From Paralithodes platypus (Eukaryota > Arthropoda > Malacostraca > Decapoda > Lithodidae), in contig CM064495.1 in the NCBI GenBank assembly GCA_032716605.1, positions 42,023,946 to 42,087,945 on the forward strand: a stretch of DNA of 64,000 bases. The letters are read 5' to 3'. The notes under the pieces were generated by a model. It was not told where the DNA came from. It saw nothing but the letters and a program-made list of their open reading frames with translations, and did no database searches. The position numbers were made by a program, and so were the translations under genes. Of the stretch, positions 23,351 through 36,078 are shown piece after piece (position 1 is the first letter of the stretch; the number at the start of each line of letters is the position of its first letter).

Positions 23351-23819
23351 TAGGAAAAGAAAGAAGTGAAGATGTACTCTGACGAAGTGAGTTCCCGAGA
23401 TATTTGGTTTGGGGTATAAATTAATTTTGAAATGCATATGGAATGCAATGTGGAAGAGTGATTGTTAACGCATGGGCGCTAACAGACGCCCTAGTACCAT
23501 GGGGAAAGATACGAAGATGGTGGCATAGCCTAATCACATCAAGTTCGACTGAACATCTAATATGAATGCATTTGTAAAATAATACAAGGGACGTAACATT
23601 TCCGCATATATGTGAAGAGGGAATTATTATTATCTAAAAATGTATACTTACTGTGTAGCTATATACAGTACATAGACCAATTAACAAAAATATTTTTGCT
23701 TGAAAAATGTCCCCAATCCCATGACTTGCCTCCAGATGCGGTCTCGGAGAAGGCTGCTTGAATATTCAAATAATATTCCATCTCTATCGAACTTTCCGAG
23801 TATTATAGCTTAAACATGT

Positions 23820-24255
23820 TGGTGCAGGAGGACACGTTATTTAGATATTTTGTAACTTATGACCCTCAATGCATGACTGTCACATAAGAGATTTACATGT
23901 TATATGACTAGTTTTAGGAAATATATCATACCTCAGGTCAAGACGTTCTTAACTCACGGGATTACAAATGAAAACACATTATTTATGCATTATAACTTCT
24001 CTAAGACGCTGTGTGACCCTGGCCACATGAAAACATAACTGCACTTCGTCACGTACCTGCATTTAGGAAATATATCATGCTAAGGTTCAAACGTTCTCAA
24101 CCCCAGAGTATTACACAGGAAAACAATTTAAGAAATTTGTTAATGTCTGAAACGTGCTATGCAGGTCCTGTCCCATGAATGTAATGACCTAAGCATAAGC
24201 CTGGTTTTAGGGTTAAGACGTTCATAGTCCCATGGGATTACACAAGATTACAAAG
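23820..24255 (+). repeat. Three diverged tandem units, about 150 bp
   Basis: Anchors AGGAAATATATCAT at about 23916 and 24065, each followed by CAAGACGTTCTTAACTC-like sequence and GGGATTACA. A third, partial unit lies near 24210 (TTAAGACGTTCATAGTCC). Confidence 0.65.
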
Positions 24256-24390
24256 GAAAAATACAAAAAGATCTACATATTCCCAGTAGGCTGTATGTGG
24301 TAGAGAAAGGGTGGGTTTGGGATGGAGCGTGAAAGGACAGGAAGATGAGGAAGAAGAGTAGTGATGGAGAAATGATGAAGATTGGTGAGG

Positions 24391-24531
<141 letters not shown>

Positions 24532-24836
24532 AGATACCGCACCCTCTGGGGAGAGAAGTAAAGCTGTGCAGAAGGTTGAGATAGAGGCGAGGGAGAATCA
24601 AATGGAAGGAAGGAGGGACAGTGGAAAGCGAATTGGAGGAGGAGGAATGTGGAGGGGGTTAAAGGGATAGAAGAAGAGGGAGGTGGAGGAGGAGGATAGA
24701 AGAACGGGAGAGGGATAAAGGCAGGAAAGGATGATGGAATGGCAACAATATTGGAAAAGGTCAACGGTACATGGCAGGCGTGTGGCACACTGACAAACGT
24801 GACCAAGGGATCATAGGTCACCCTCTATTAGGCTGA

Positions 24837-25175
24837 AGGGGGTAGTGCTTTCTTTTTGCCCTATATCTTTAATTATTAATATATTTGAGTGTCCTAGCCT
24901 TACCTCCATTAAGCTTTAAAAAAAATACCCCCTAGAGGCCTAGACCCCCTTCAGGATAAATTAGTACATTTTTAAAATGTCCCGGCCGAAGGCTCGCTAT
25001 CGCTCACAAGGAAAATATCGACACCTAAATGGCAGGAAAGGTCTTAAAATTGACAAAGAAATTAAGCGAAAGGTCTCAAAATCACCAAACTAATGGAACA
25101 GACGTCTTAAAATCTCAAAATGATTATGCTAAACATGAGGGAGAAGGAGGTCCAGGAAAAGCGACTACCTCCCCC
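24837..25175 (+). mobile_element. T1 element, copy 12 (forward), decayed
   Basis: Variant left end (GGGGGTAGTGC), AAGCTTTAAAAAAAATACCCC, a shortened hairpin region, CACCTAAATGGCA and the CTTAAAAT modules, ending CTACCTCCCCC then TTAA (25176-25179). The left TTAA is lost. Confidence 0.75.
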
Positions 25176-25179
25176 TTAA

Positions 25180-26170
25180 AGGGTCAGAAGGTGAAGGGCG
25201 TGGAGGATAGGAGGGGGGGGGGGGGGTGCTTACAAGGGGTGAAAGAAGAGGGGAATGGAAACCCGAAATGTGGGGGGCATCTGAGGCATGGCGATTTAAG
25301 AACAGGATATGAGGATGACGAGAGGGGAATGGAGAGCAAAAAGGGTGTAGTCTAGATGCAAATAAGAGGCTCGAGGAACAGAGAAATAACAAGTAAAAGA
25401 CAATAAGGGGAGTGATAAACAACTAAGCTAATCCCCTCTGAGGAACAAGCCATTTTATTAAATATTAAAAACATTATATTTGTTCTCGTTAAAGAAAAGG
25501 AGGTTACGAGGGCAATTTATCGAGTGTTTAGAGATACTTAAAAGATATGCCAGAGTATTATCAATGCACTGTTCACGATTAATAACAATGCTGCAACCCG
25601 AGGTAACTGAATGCAATTAAATAGAAAGAAGGCATGCCTGTACGTCACACAAAACTTCTTCACATACAGTGTGGTTAAATAGTGAAATAGTTCACCGAGG
25701 GAAGTGGTCGATAGTAATTAATTTGATACGTTTTAGAAGCGACTGGATTAATATGAATGAATCAGTAAGTATGTAGGTGTAAGTCCCTTTCAGACAAATA
25801 TGTGTATCCTATATAAAATAATTCCTTGTGGGCATTTCCTGACCCATAAAGTTACACTGCATCCTATTTACCTACATCTAAACCCAACTGTATTTATACA
25901 ACCCACATATAAGATATATCAATGTATAGTGTATGCATGTGTATGTAGATCTATATATCAAATAAGTGAGAACATATAAGCAAATGGACATAACATGTAT
26001 TGTAAATGTCTATGCATGCATGTATGTGTGCGCAATGCTGCTTGTGTACACGTGTGTGTATGAGTGTGTGTAAGTGCGTTCCGCTCTAATACCAGTCATC
26101 ACCAGCATCCCCTACTGACAGCAATGCATCAATGACTCATATAGGCCGGTGCACGGTACCGGTTGTGGCT
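25180..26170. other. Intergenic stretch with a G12 tract
   Basis: Purine-rich to about 25420, including a poly-G run near 25215. AT-rich beyond. No gene seen. Confidence 0.45.
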
Positions 26171-26177
26171 TCCTTTA

Positions 26178-26199
26178 CTGACTGACTGACTGACTGACT

Positions 26200-26251
<52 letters not shown>
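26178..26251. repeat. (TGAC)n then (AC)n microsatellite
   Basis: Five TGAC repeats run directly into about 50 bp of AC. Confidence 0.95.
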
Positions 26252-26254
<3 letters not shown>

Positions 26255-26818
26255 TCCTAAAGTGTTTTTGTATTTATTATTATTATTTTTTGTCGGCCAT
26301 TCCGGTGGAGAGGATTGTATTGAGGTAACACCCCTAGCCAAGCTGTTCAACTATCAGTTTCTGTTAGTATACACGTACTCTCACTAATGAATCTGCGTAT
26401 GTGCTATGGCGGGGACTCACGGTCGCCAAAGGTCGCGTGTGACCTCGTAGTTAAGGTAGAATAAGCATTATACTGTACCTAGGTTGAGAAAAACTCAGTA
26501 GATTTTCAGTCTCAAAAGGACAATAAACCAACAACAACCATTATTATTATTACACACAAACCCTAACACAAACACGCACACTATACTCATATATACACAC
26601 ACACATTTACACATACATGCATACATTCATACTACTACATTTAACTACAGCTACTCAAATACATACAATTACACATCCACACATTGACATACCCGTACAA
26701 TTGCGACCAACCAAACAAACCTCCAAGCAAACAACTAGGCCAATACACAAAGGAGTACAAAGGAAATCAAGCAACAACACCCAGTCACACAACAACCACC
26801 ACTACTCTAGATCATTAA

Positions 26819-27199
26819 GGGACCCCACCTCGTCTTTTTTTCTCTTTCTCTTCCTCTCTCTTTGGCTTGTATCCATTCGGCCCCATTCAGCCTACTGTTT
26901 TAAAACGTTTACCCCAATCCAGGTGTCAATATTTTCCTGGCGAGCGGTAGTGAGCCAGCATATACTGTATATATATTTTTGTTTTGACAGCAAGCTACAT
27001 GTGTACAATTTTCGATAGAAAAATTTCTCCGGCGAACCCGGATTTCTCTATACAATGCTGGCTCGCTATCGCTCGCCAGGGAGAAATAGACACCTAGATG
27101 GGGATAAACGTCTTAAAACAGTTGGCTGAATGGGGCCGAATGGATACAAGCCAGAGAAAAAGAGAAAAGGAGAGAAAGAAAAAAAGTAGGTGACCCCCC
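26819..27199. mobile_element. T1-fb foldback element, copy 1
   Basis: 381 bp with TTAA at 26815-26818 and 27200-27203. Two arms of about 145 bp are inverted copies of each other. Each contains CTTGTATCCATTCGGCCCC, AAACGTTTACCCC, the CACCTGGAT/ATCCAGGTGT block and the GGCGAGCGATAGCGAGCC module. The ~90-bp centre holds the two hairpins also found in T1 and a TTTTGTTTTGACAGCAAGCT block. No coding capacity. Confidence 0.85.
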
Positions 27200-27297
27200 T
27201 TAAGACAAGACACAATTATTACACTAATGACAGGACGAAACCAATTATAGACTTCCAGGTAGCTATTGACAACACATCCATCATGCTAACTCAATGG

Positions 27298-27298
<1 letters not shown>

Positions 27299-27334
<36 letters not shown>
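27299..27334. repeat. (CA)n microsatellite
   Basis: Pure AC run followed by CTCC. Confidence 0.95.
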
Positions 27335-27336
<2 letters not shown>

Positions 27337-27754
27337 CCACATAACCTACATCCCAAAACAGACACCAACACATCACAATAACCCACATCCACTAACAACA
27401 AACCAACGACTCATAGAAACAACACGTCAACCACTCACAGCTCCTCCAAGCAACCCACATCTCCTACGACACGTGAAACAAGCACATCAATAAGGAGTAC
27501 AGGTGGGCCAATAAGGTTAATTACCGGTACTACCACGCTTCTTAATTGCAAACGTAATAACTTAATAATACTAAGACAGGTAGACACACACTTCAACACA
27601 AACAGATAGATAGATATATACCGTAGATAGAGATCGATAGAACAAACCCACATTGGCACACAAAATAACTAACGGGTATACTTACGCAACAAGCCAAACA
27701 AACGAATCATATACATGCACAGATAGATAGATAGATAGAATACACCCACATCAG

Positions 27755-27879
<125 letters not shown>

Positions 27880-28376
27880 CCCTAAATAACAAACCAACGA
27901 ATCCTACAGACATACACAAAACCAAACAACACCAGGTACCCACACGGGGCCACACCCCATATCCCGTACTAAACGTGACACAAGCCCCCCAATAAGGTCC
28001 ATGTGGGTCATTACCGGTTAATTACCGCCACACCTCTTAATTGCCCAGGTACATAACACTAATAATTAATTTCACGGGACTAACCAAAAGCTGAAGCGCG
28101 TCATTGACCTCTTCCACCACGTTTCAAATATATATATATACAGTATATATATATATATATATAAACTGTATCTATCACTTGAATACATTTTTTGTATTAA
28201 CCACTCTTAATACCAAGTACGATGACCTACAAGACAAAATTGGATATGTATTGTCTTAATTTTAATAGTTTGCCAATATTCAAAATTAGTTGCGGTATTA
28301 CATTGCAAACTTTCAAGTAGACAACAAAATATTGATTGCAATTCAATACAAAAAATTGAGGGCATAGATAATGTAC

Positions 28377-28621
<245 letters not shown>

Positions 28622-28775
28622 CTCTTATCTGCCGTCCACACCAGCAGTCACAACCGCTCTCTATGCAAACAACAGAAGCTTTCAATTAAGTTATTATTGC
28701 TGATAACCCTCCACCCCCACTCCCTCTCTCTCAATTTGCTAATAGTACCGGTATATATCTTTATCTATCTACTTA

Positions 28776-28883
28776 ACACACTCTCTCTCTCTCTCTCTCT
28801 CTCTCACTGGACGGTGTTAGGAGGATATTCATCAAGGTGAGCTAATTGGAAAGTTAAAAGCGGCTGGTAGTTATCAGGTGTGT

Positions 28884-28924
<41 letters not shown>

Positions 28925-29190
28925 CTGAACTTACGTCAAATAAACATATCCGTAAACTCTCTCTCTCACACACACACAAACATACACTACACACACACAC
29001 ACAACATAAACTCCACACATACACACCAACATACACTACACACACACACCAACGTACACTACACACACACACACACACACCAACGTACACTACACACACA
29101 GCCACCCATTATACACACAGACACACACCAACGTACAGTACACACACAGCCACCTATTATACATACATACCGTACATACACACATAGAAC
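28776..29190. repeat. (CT)n plus CA-rich imperfect minisatellite
   Basis: A CT run near 28778-28805, an AC run at about 28885-28920, then several imperfect repeats of CACACCAACGTACACTACAC. Confidence 0.85.
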
Positions 29191-29296
29191 CATCTCGAGT
29201 AACAATTAATGACTTTTTGAAGTAGAGATAATGAGATTCGTGTTTTTCATGGCTCTACCGGGCATGATAACGCTTTGTAGTTACAGCCAACTAATT

Positions 29297-29619
29297 AATT
29301 GATGCACAAATACATCCTTTACCTCTATAATTGATGCACAAATACATCCTTTACCTCTATAATTGATGCACAAATACATCCTTTACCTCTATAATTGATG
29401 CACAAATACATCCTTTACCTCTATAATTGATGCACAAATACATCCTTTACCTCTATAATTGATGCCAAAATACATCCTTTACCTCTATAATTGATGCACA
29501 AATACATCCTTTACCTCTATAATTGATGCACAAATACATCCTTTACCTCTATAATTGATGCACAAATACATCCTTTACCTCTATAATTGATGCACAAATA
29601 CATCCTTTACCTCTATAAT
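29297..29619 (+). repeat. Minisatellite, 32-bp unit, 10 copies
   Basis: Unit ATTGATGCACAAATACATCC plus TTTACCTCTATA. Nearly invariant, with one CACAA to CCAAA change near 29465. There are no spacers, so it is not a CRISPR-like array. Confidence 0.95.
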
Positions 29620-29684
29620 CAGTTTTATAAAGTGTTGGAACAGTAACTTTCTTTAATCATATGGACGTTAATTGACATTAAATA

Positions 29685-29968
29685 TAGTTGCGATGAATTA
29701 AATATCGAGAAACAATTACCGGTACCTTATTATACGAGATCAAAACAATGATTGAATGACCAGAAAATATTATCAACCGTTGATAAGGTTAAATTAAGAT
29801 GCGATGAGTAAATTATCGAGATCAGCTTACATTATGATGAGATAATAGTCATTGAAAGTCCAGAAAACCATGTCAAAAGTTGATTAAGATTAAACAAAGC
29901 TAAAATGAGTAGTGTATCGAGAAAAGCTTACATTACCTATAAGATCATCAATGGATTTAATAACCAGA

Positions 29969-29970
<2 letters not shown>
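29685..29970 (+). repeat. Three diverged tandem units, about 105 bp
   Basis: Each has GCGATGA(G), AAATTATCGAGA, AGCTTACATTA, GAGATCA and CCAGAAAA(TA/CC)-like blocks in order. Starts near 29690, 29800 and 29898. TACCGGTA at 29717-29724 lies in the first unit. Confidence 0.65.

Positions 29971-30016
<46 letters not shown>
29971..30016. repeat. (CA)n microsatellite
   Basis: Pure AC, then CAGTACACACAGTACACAC. Confidence 0.95.
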
Positions 30017-30020
<4 letters not shown>

Positions 30021-30178
30021 CACACAGTACACACACACACCTACACACGTATAATTACCAATGGGAGTCCTATATAAAAGTGATAGCTATATCATAAATA
30101 ACTGGATGGAAAAGCAAAACAGTAGCGAAACACACATTTATTGTTATGGACAAATCTGATGAATTTTAAGACACTGTT

Positions 30179-30392
30179 TTAACCCTTTCAAGCTCCAATA
30201 CGCATTTCTGTTTTGTTGTCTGATAATTATTAGACGATTTTATTCAGCTTGGGAAGGGTATATGGAAGTCTGAGGGTTGATCGAGAGATTCTTTACCCTT
30301 TTAATACCCACAGATCCTTCCTAAGCTGCATAAAATCGTCTAATAATAGCCAAAATATACTGCTAAAACGCGTCAGAGCTTCAAGGGGTTAA
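30179..30392 (+). mobile_element. T2 (piggyBac-like) short element, complete copy
   Basis: 214 bp from TTAACCCTTTCAAGCTC to GAGCTTCAAGGGGTTAA. Inner arms also pair: AGACGATTTTATTCAGCTT with AGCTGCATAAAATCGTCT, and GGAAGGG with CCTTCC. TTAA plus CCCTTT matches the usual look of piggyBac-derived short elements. Non-coding. Confidence 0.82.
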
Positions 30393-30540
30393 TAGTACTG
30401 TGGCTAACAGTACACGATTGTATTCTGCTTGGGAAATTGGCTGGTGATAGGGGGACTAAATATCTCAAAAGTTGCCATTGGATAAAGTCATTGATTTTAA
30501 TGTTAACCTTTTTATTCCAACAGGTCCACCAAAGCATTAA

Positions 30541-31200
30541 AAAGGTCATCAGTGGTGTAAAGGGTTATGCATTAAAGGTTATCAGTGGTGTAAAGGGTTA
30601 TACATTAAAGGTCATCAGTGGTGTAAAGGGTTATACATTAAAGGTCATCAGTGGTGTAAAGGGTTATACATTAAAGGTCATCAGTGGTGTAAAGGGTTAT
30701 ACATTAAAGGTTATCAGTGGTGTAAAGGGTTATACATTAAAGGTTATCAGTGGTGTAAAGGGTTATACATTAAAGGTCATCAGTGGTGTAAAGGGTTATA
30801 CATTAAAGGTCATCAGTGGTGTAAAGGGTTATACATTAAAGGTTATCAGTGGTGTAAAGGGTTATACATTAAAGGTCATCAGTGGTGTAAAGGGTTATAC
30901 ATTAAAGGTCATCAGTGGTGTAAAGGGTTATACATTAAAGGTCATCAGTGGTGTAAAGGTTATACATTAAAGGTCATCAGTGGTGTAAAGGGTTATACAT
31001 TAAAGGTCATCAGTGGTGTAAAGGGTTATACATTAAAGGTCATCAGTGGTGTAAAGGGTTATACATTAAAGGTCATCAGTGGTGTAAAGGGTTATACATT
31101 AAAGGTTATCAATGGTGTAAAGGGTTATACATTAAAGGTCATCAGTGTTGTAAAGGGTTATACATTAAAGGTCATCAGTGGTGTAAAGGGTTATACATTA
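30541..31200 (+). repeat. Minisatellite, 33-bp unit, about 20 ordered copies
   Basis: Unit AAAGGTCATCAGTGGTGTAA plus AGGGTTATACATT, with a GTCATC/GTTATC polymorphism. Near-perfect to about 31200. A 178-codon open frame starting at 30437 is a repeat artefact broken by a single-base deletion near 30957. Confidence 0.95.
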
Positions 31201-31526
31201 AAGGTTACAGTGGTGTAAGGGTTATACATTAAAGGTCATAAGTGGTGTAGAGGATACTTAAAGGTTATCAGTGGTGAAGGGTTATACATTAAGGTTAAGT
31301 GGTGTAAAGGGTTATACCTGAAAGGTCATCAGTGGTGTAAAGGTTATACATTAACTCATGTAACGGGGTAATGTATACCTCGAATAGCAGTGGAAAGGTT
31401 TGATACATAAAGGTCATACGTGGTGATAAAGGGTTATAGAGAGAGGATCAGTGAGTGTAAGAGAAGATAAAGAGAGAGAGAGTTAAAGAATCGAGAGAGA
31501 GAGAGAAAGAGAGACCTTAAAGAGAG

Positions 31527-31559
<33 letters not shown>

Positions 31560-31660
31560 GGGGGGGGGGGTTAAGAGGTCATCAGTGGAGGAAAGGTTAT
31601 ACTAAAAGGTTATCAGTAGAGAGGGTTAAACAAAAGGTGCATAAAGGGTTATACATAAAG
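31201..31660 (+). repeat. Degenerate end of the 33-bp array, with GA invasion
   Basis: The same unit continues with many indels and substitutions, then is replaced by GA-rich sequence and a poly-G run (near 31560). Recognisable unit pieces return at 31575-31660. Confidence 0.8.
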
Positions 31661-31761
31661 GAAGATGAGAGAACAAATAGATGATAGAGGGGAACCACTA
31701 AGGGACAGGGGAGAGGATACTGAAGATAGGGTAAACCGATATATGGAGAGAGAAAGTAGAG

Positions 31762-31762
<1 letters not shown>

Positions 31763-31813
<51 letters not shown>
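31763..31813. repeat. (GT)n followed by a G-rich tract
   Basis: Pure GT for about 50 bp, then GGGGGAGGGGGGG, then purine-rich DNA to about 31900. Confidence 0.95.
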
Positions 31814-31814
<1 letters not shown>

Positions 31815-32689
31815 GGGGGAGGGGGGGTGGGGGTAAAAAAGAGGAAAGAGAAGAGAGAGAGAAGAGAGAGAGAGACGAAAGAGAAAAAAAAGACTAATCA
31901 ATAATAGGACGACAAATGATAAAGAGAGGGAAGGAATGCGGCGCCAAATGTAATACAGTTAAAACATAAGAGAAAATGGGATAGGGCCTATAGAGGAAAA
32001 ACAATTTGAAAAGGATAAATACAAAAATAGGGGAAACTAATAAGGAGCAATAAGAGGGGGAAAGAAGAAGGTGACAAGGGTAATAAAGTGATCAAAGGGG
32101 AGAAAACGGGAGAACCAGACAAAAATAAAAAATAGAAAATAGAAAACGGTGTGCAAGGGGAACTATGAAAATTGGCCAAGATTCTGTGGGAAATGCCCCG
32201 TCGGCTTCCCGAAATGCCTCATATCGCTGCAGGGTGGCGCGGTGTCTGTTAACTTAGTGGGCCTAAAAATAACGTGGAACGACGCGTAGGCTTATACAGA
32301 GGGGGACCAGGAATTGTGACAGATATTGGGGCGCGGCTGATGAGGGGGAAGATATGAGAAGAGACAAAGATTCCATGATTATTTGTGGACTTCTAAAAAT
32401 ATATATACAAGATAGGGGTCACACTACAACGAATAAAATGAATAAATAACAATCAATAGATAAAAGAGAGAACGGAGTTTGTGGACTTCTAAAAATATAT
32501 AAAAGACAAAAAGAATACAATAAAACAAAAATAATAATAATATATATATATATATAAAGAGAGAGAGAGATTGAGTTAGTTAAACACAACAACCGTGAAA
32601 TCAAACAGGCCAACAAACTTACTCCCTTATTAACTTAATTAGTTCATGTTTACTTGCAGTACAGTATGTTGTTATCATTATTATTTGTA

Positions 32690-32762
32690 TTACTACTACT
32701 ACTACTACTACCACTACTATACGTAGTAGTAGTGGTAGTAGTAGCAGTTAGTAGTAGTAATA
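32690..32762. repeat. Near-perfect hairpin of TAC/GTA trinucleotides
   Basis: A (TAC)n arm is followed after about 4 nt (near TACG, 32730) by a (GTA)n arm that mirrors it, including the CCAC/GTGG interruption. Confidence 0.8.
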
Positions 32763-32813
32763 AATAAATAAATAATAAATAAATATATAAAACAGAAACA
32801 AACAAAAAACAAT

Positions 32814-32817
<4 letters not shown>

Positions 32818-32880
<63 letters not shown>

Positions 32881-32905
32881 TGTATATACAGTATATATAT
32901 ATTAT
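32818..32905. repeat. (TA)n microsatellite with TACTGTATATACAGTA centre
   Basis: About 60 bp of pure TA followed by a palindromic interruption. Confidence 0.95.
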
Positions 32906-33164
32906 AACTACTATCGTACCCTATAATTATACTGATAACTCCCGATAAATTTGCTCCAACCAGCATAATCAAGCCTGCGATTTGTTACCATAAACCCTCA
33001 GGCCTCTGAGGTCGTAAACACAGGAAAAGCTACAATAAATACCCAAAGCTATCGGCGTTTTCCAGACAGTTAAATTAGAGTTAGTCACGGAGGGGGAAGG
33101 CTGCGGTAGAAGGGGCTTGAGAATGTGCTTGGAGAGGGGAATTTTTTTATTTTTTATTATTTGA

Positions 33165-33173
33165 GAGAGCGAG

Positions 33174-33268
<95 letters not shown>

Positions 33269-33357
33269 TACATAGAGCTACATAGATACACAGACCACAA
33301 GGTCCTTACTAGGCAGTCTGGCCTTACAAACTATATATGTATATATTGCATATATAT

Positions 33358-33410
<53 letters not shown>

Positions 33411-33520
33411 TATACATATATACACCGGTACACACATATACACACATACACATACATACATACATATATATACAGTATATATACACATACTGTACAGTGC
33501 ACACACATACACTTACATAC
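33165..33520. repeat. (GA)n, (TA)n and CATA-rich SSR cluster
   Basis: GA at about 33165-33266, TA at about 33344-33412, then CATA/CACA-type repeats to about 33520. Open frames here are artefacts. Confidence 0.9.
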
Positions 33521-33772
33521 ATTTATTTTTATTTTTTTTGAGAGAGAGAGAGAGAACCACTTCCGCCTGTCTGTCTACCTGTCTGTCTCTAGATTTTCAT
33601 GCATACCCGGTACCTGGTTGTTTCGTCTCTCTCTCCCCCTTCACACCCACTCCAAGGTCCATAGATAAGTCTATGGACCTTGACCCACTCCAGCCATAGG
33701 TCAACATCACTCCTCCTCACTCACGTCAGACTATAGGAGTGTTAGGGCACCATACACGGATCTCACCTTGAA

Positions 33773-33871
33773 GGGGAGATGGTTGTTTTTCGGGACCTCA
33801 TTCTCTCTCATGCTTAGCCCCATTAATTATGAGATTTTAGGACGGTCGGCCCATTAGTTTGGCATCTTCAA
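33773..33871 (-). mobile_element. T1 element, copy 14 (reverse), truncated
   Basis: Starts GGGGAGATGGTTGTTTTTCG (left flank TTGAA) and carries TCTCATGCTTAGCCCC and CCCATTAGTTTGGC. It stops at 33871, where TACCGGTA (33872-33879) begins. Confidence 0.75.
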
Positions 33872-34108
33872 TACCGGTACCTCTAGTTCATGACCATCAC
33901 ACTTTACATACCACTTCATCCCGAACCCCTCTCCATTTGAATTTTGGGTATAACCTCGCATGCCAAAGACCCACTCAAAATTCAAAGACATGCCGATAGT
34001 TAAACCCTAGCCTCTACTCCACCCATATCATTGACAAGAGAGAGAGAGAGAGAGAGACCCCCCTCCCCCCCAGTGGAAAGTATAGGTACAGGGCTGCTTC
34101 GATTCTCA

Positions 34109-34620
34109 TAAACTCTTGTTATGGTCGGCCGGCTAGCGTGGAAGTGCCGGCTCGCTATCTCTTGTATTGGGTACAGAGGATGGTACAGGGTAAAGAGGGG
34201 ATGTGGTGGTTAGTGGTGCATGATGTAGTAAACTGCATTGATCGTCGTGGTGATAACAGTAAACATGGTACTAGGGGAGGGGGTGGGGGTGGGGCTGTAA
34301 GTGGTGGTGATAGTAATAGTGGTGGTAGTTTTTCTGTTTTGTTGGTGGTGCTGGTGGGGTTGTAAGTGGTGGTGGTGATAGTAATAGTGGTGGTAGTTTT
34401 TCTGTTTCGTATCATGTCATGGTGGTTACATGACTGATTATATATTTATAAACTCTTAACAATATGGCTAGTATGGAAGTGTTAGCTCGCTTTCTCTTGC
34501 GTACAAAGAATGACATTAGATAAACAGTGAGAGGGTGGTTATGGTGGTGGTGCATGATATGGTAACCTGTATCAATCGTCGTGTTGGTGGTGGTGAAAAT
34601 ATTTATGGTGGTGATGGCAA
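34109..34620 (+). repeat. Diverged tandem duplication, ~340-bp period, GGT-rich
   Basis: Segments starting at 34109 and 34449 share AAACTCTT, GGCTAG(C/T)(G/A)TGGAAGTG, CTCGCTNTCTCTTG and GGTGCATGAT, then ATCGTCGTG. Inside the first copy, a ~70-bp GTGGTGATAGTAATAGTGG block is itself doubled (34300-34410). Confidence 0.75.
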
Positions 34621-35136
34621 TCGTACGAGTAAATAATACTAGTAGAGATGGTCATGGTAGTGGCAGAAGTGATAAGAGTACCGTAATAGTAATCATGGTG
34701 TTATTGAACTTAGCCTACACGTCATCATTGTGAGTGGTGGTGTAGGAAAAAGATATTGTGAGCTAGCATTGTCACCAGATTAGGTTATAATTATAAAAGT
34801 AGCTAATGGTGATAATTATAATAAAAGGAATGGTGTCAAACGAAAGTTATATTAAAGTTTTGTTTTTCATTAACGTAATAGTTAAGGTTCAACCAGAAAA
34901 TTATATAAGGAGTTTAAATTAATGGCGTAATGACAGTAGAGCCATAAATAAGACATTAAAGAGGCCATTCACATTAATTCTCACATACACATTAAAGTAT
35001 CAAGAGGGACGATAATCGGATTAAAGTTGAAGAAGTGATTCAGAAGCGACGGCAGAAGATGAAGCGACCCTTTGGAGTCATCAGGAAAGGAGGTTAAGAC
35101 GACACTGGTTAAGTAGCAAGAAAGGCCAGCACTCAC

Positions 35137-35137
<1 letters not shown>

Positions 35138-35203
<66 letters not shown>
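35138..35203. repeat. (CT)n microsatellite
   Basis: Pure CT run. Confidence 0.97.
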
Positions 35204-35207
<4 letters not shown>

Positions 35208-35349
35208 GCTTGGTAAAATAACTGGTCCTAAACTCCCAATATTCCTTCCTTAGGTAGATTATAAACATCGCTCCAAGATAAAAGGAAAACCTTGCATAAC
35301 ACACAGATCTTGGAAACAAATATCTCTGTGTGAGTTCACTGACATGTTC

Positions 35350-35515
35350 AATTAACATAAGAACATAAGAAAATGGGAGTTTGCAAAAAGCCGATCGGCC
35401 CATACAAGGCCGATTCTGTTCATGATGATTCAAGCCCTGTCACACCCAACCCCAATTACAAGGCCCAATTATAGGCCCAACTCACTAAGACATTCGCTGC
35501 AGGGATCTAGCTACC
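35350..35515 (+). repeat. Dispersed-repeat fragment
   Basis: AACATAAGAACATAAGAAAA is followed by GATCGGCCCATACAAGGC. This looks like a 3'-terminal block of a dispersed arthropod retroelement, but I cannot fix its ends or class. Confidence 0.35.
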
Positions 35516-35614
35516 ATGACCTAGCAGAACTGAATGCTTAATTGTAAAATTAATGGATTCAAAGGGGGAAATATGAATATAGAAGAATGAAGATTATCCG
35601 ATAATTGCAACAGA

Positions 35615-35692
35615 ATGTGTGTGTGTGTGTGTGTAAGAGAGTGAGAGACAACAGGATAAACAGAGAGCAAGAGAGAGAGCGAGAGCGAGAGC

Positions 35693-35753
<61 letters not shown>

Positions 35754-35754
35754 C

Positions 35755-35790
<36 letters not shown>

Positions 35791-35808
35791 AGGGGAGGGG
35801 GGAGAGAA
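35615..35808. repeat. (GT)n plus long (GA)n/(GAGC) tract
   Basis: GT run at 35615-35634, then GA interrupted by GAGAGC motifs from about 35670. Confidence 0.95.
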
Positions 35809-36078
35809 AAAGAAAGGTAACACTAACCCTTCCCAATAACAACTAAATACTATAAACAACCAATGTATAAGTGAGTGAGAAAGAATGACACGCTAATGGA
35901 GTCGCCACCAAACCCTCGTCATAAACACATCTAACCAACAACGAACTCAACCGTGGAATGTGAGGCACTTTGAGCTGAACGCTATTTGATCCTTGTGTTC
36001 CCGGAGATGTTCTGGGTCGAATTGCGTTTTGATTCTGATGCGATAAACAGAGGTGGGACACAGAGCCTAAACACTTGA

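Noticed and set aside
29297..29619. CRISPR-like array (32-bp repeat)
   Set aside because: The repeats are contiguous with no unique spacers, and the context is eukaryotic.
34138..34415. Gly-rich or Thr-rich small protein
   Set aside because: GGT/GTA imperfect repeats; open on both strands.
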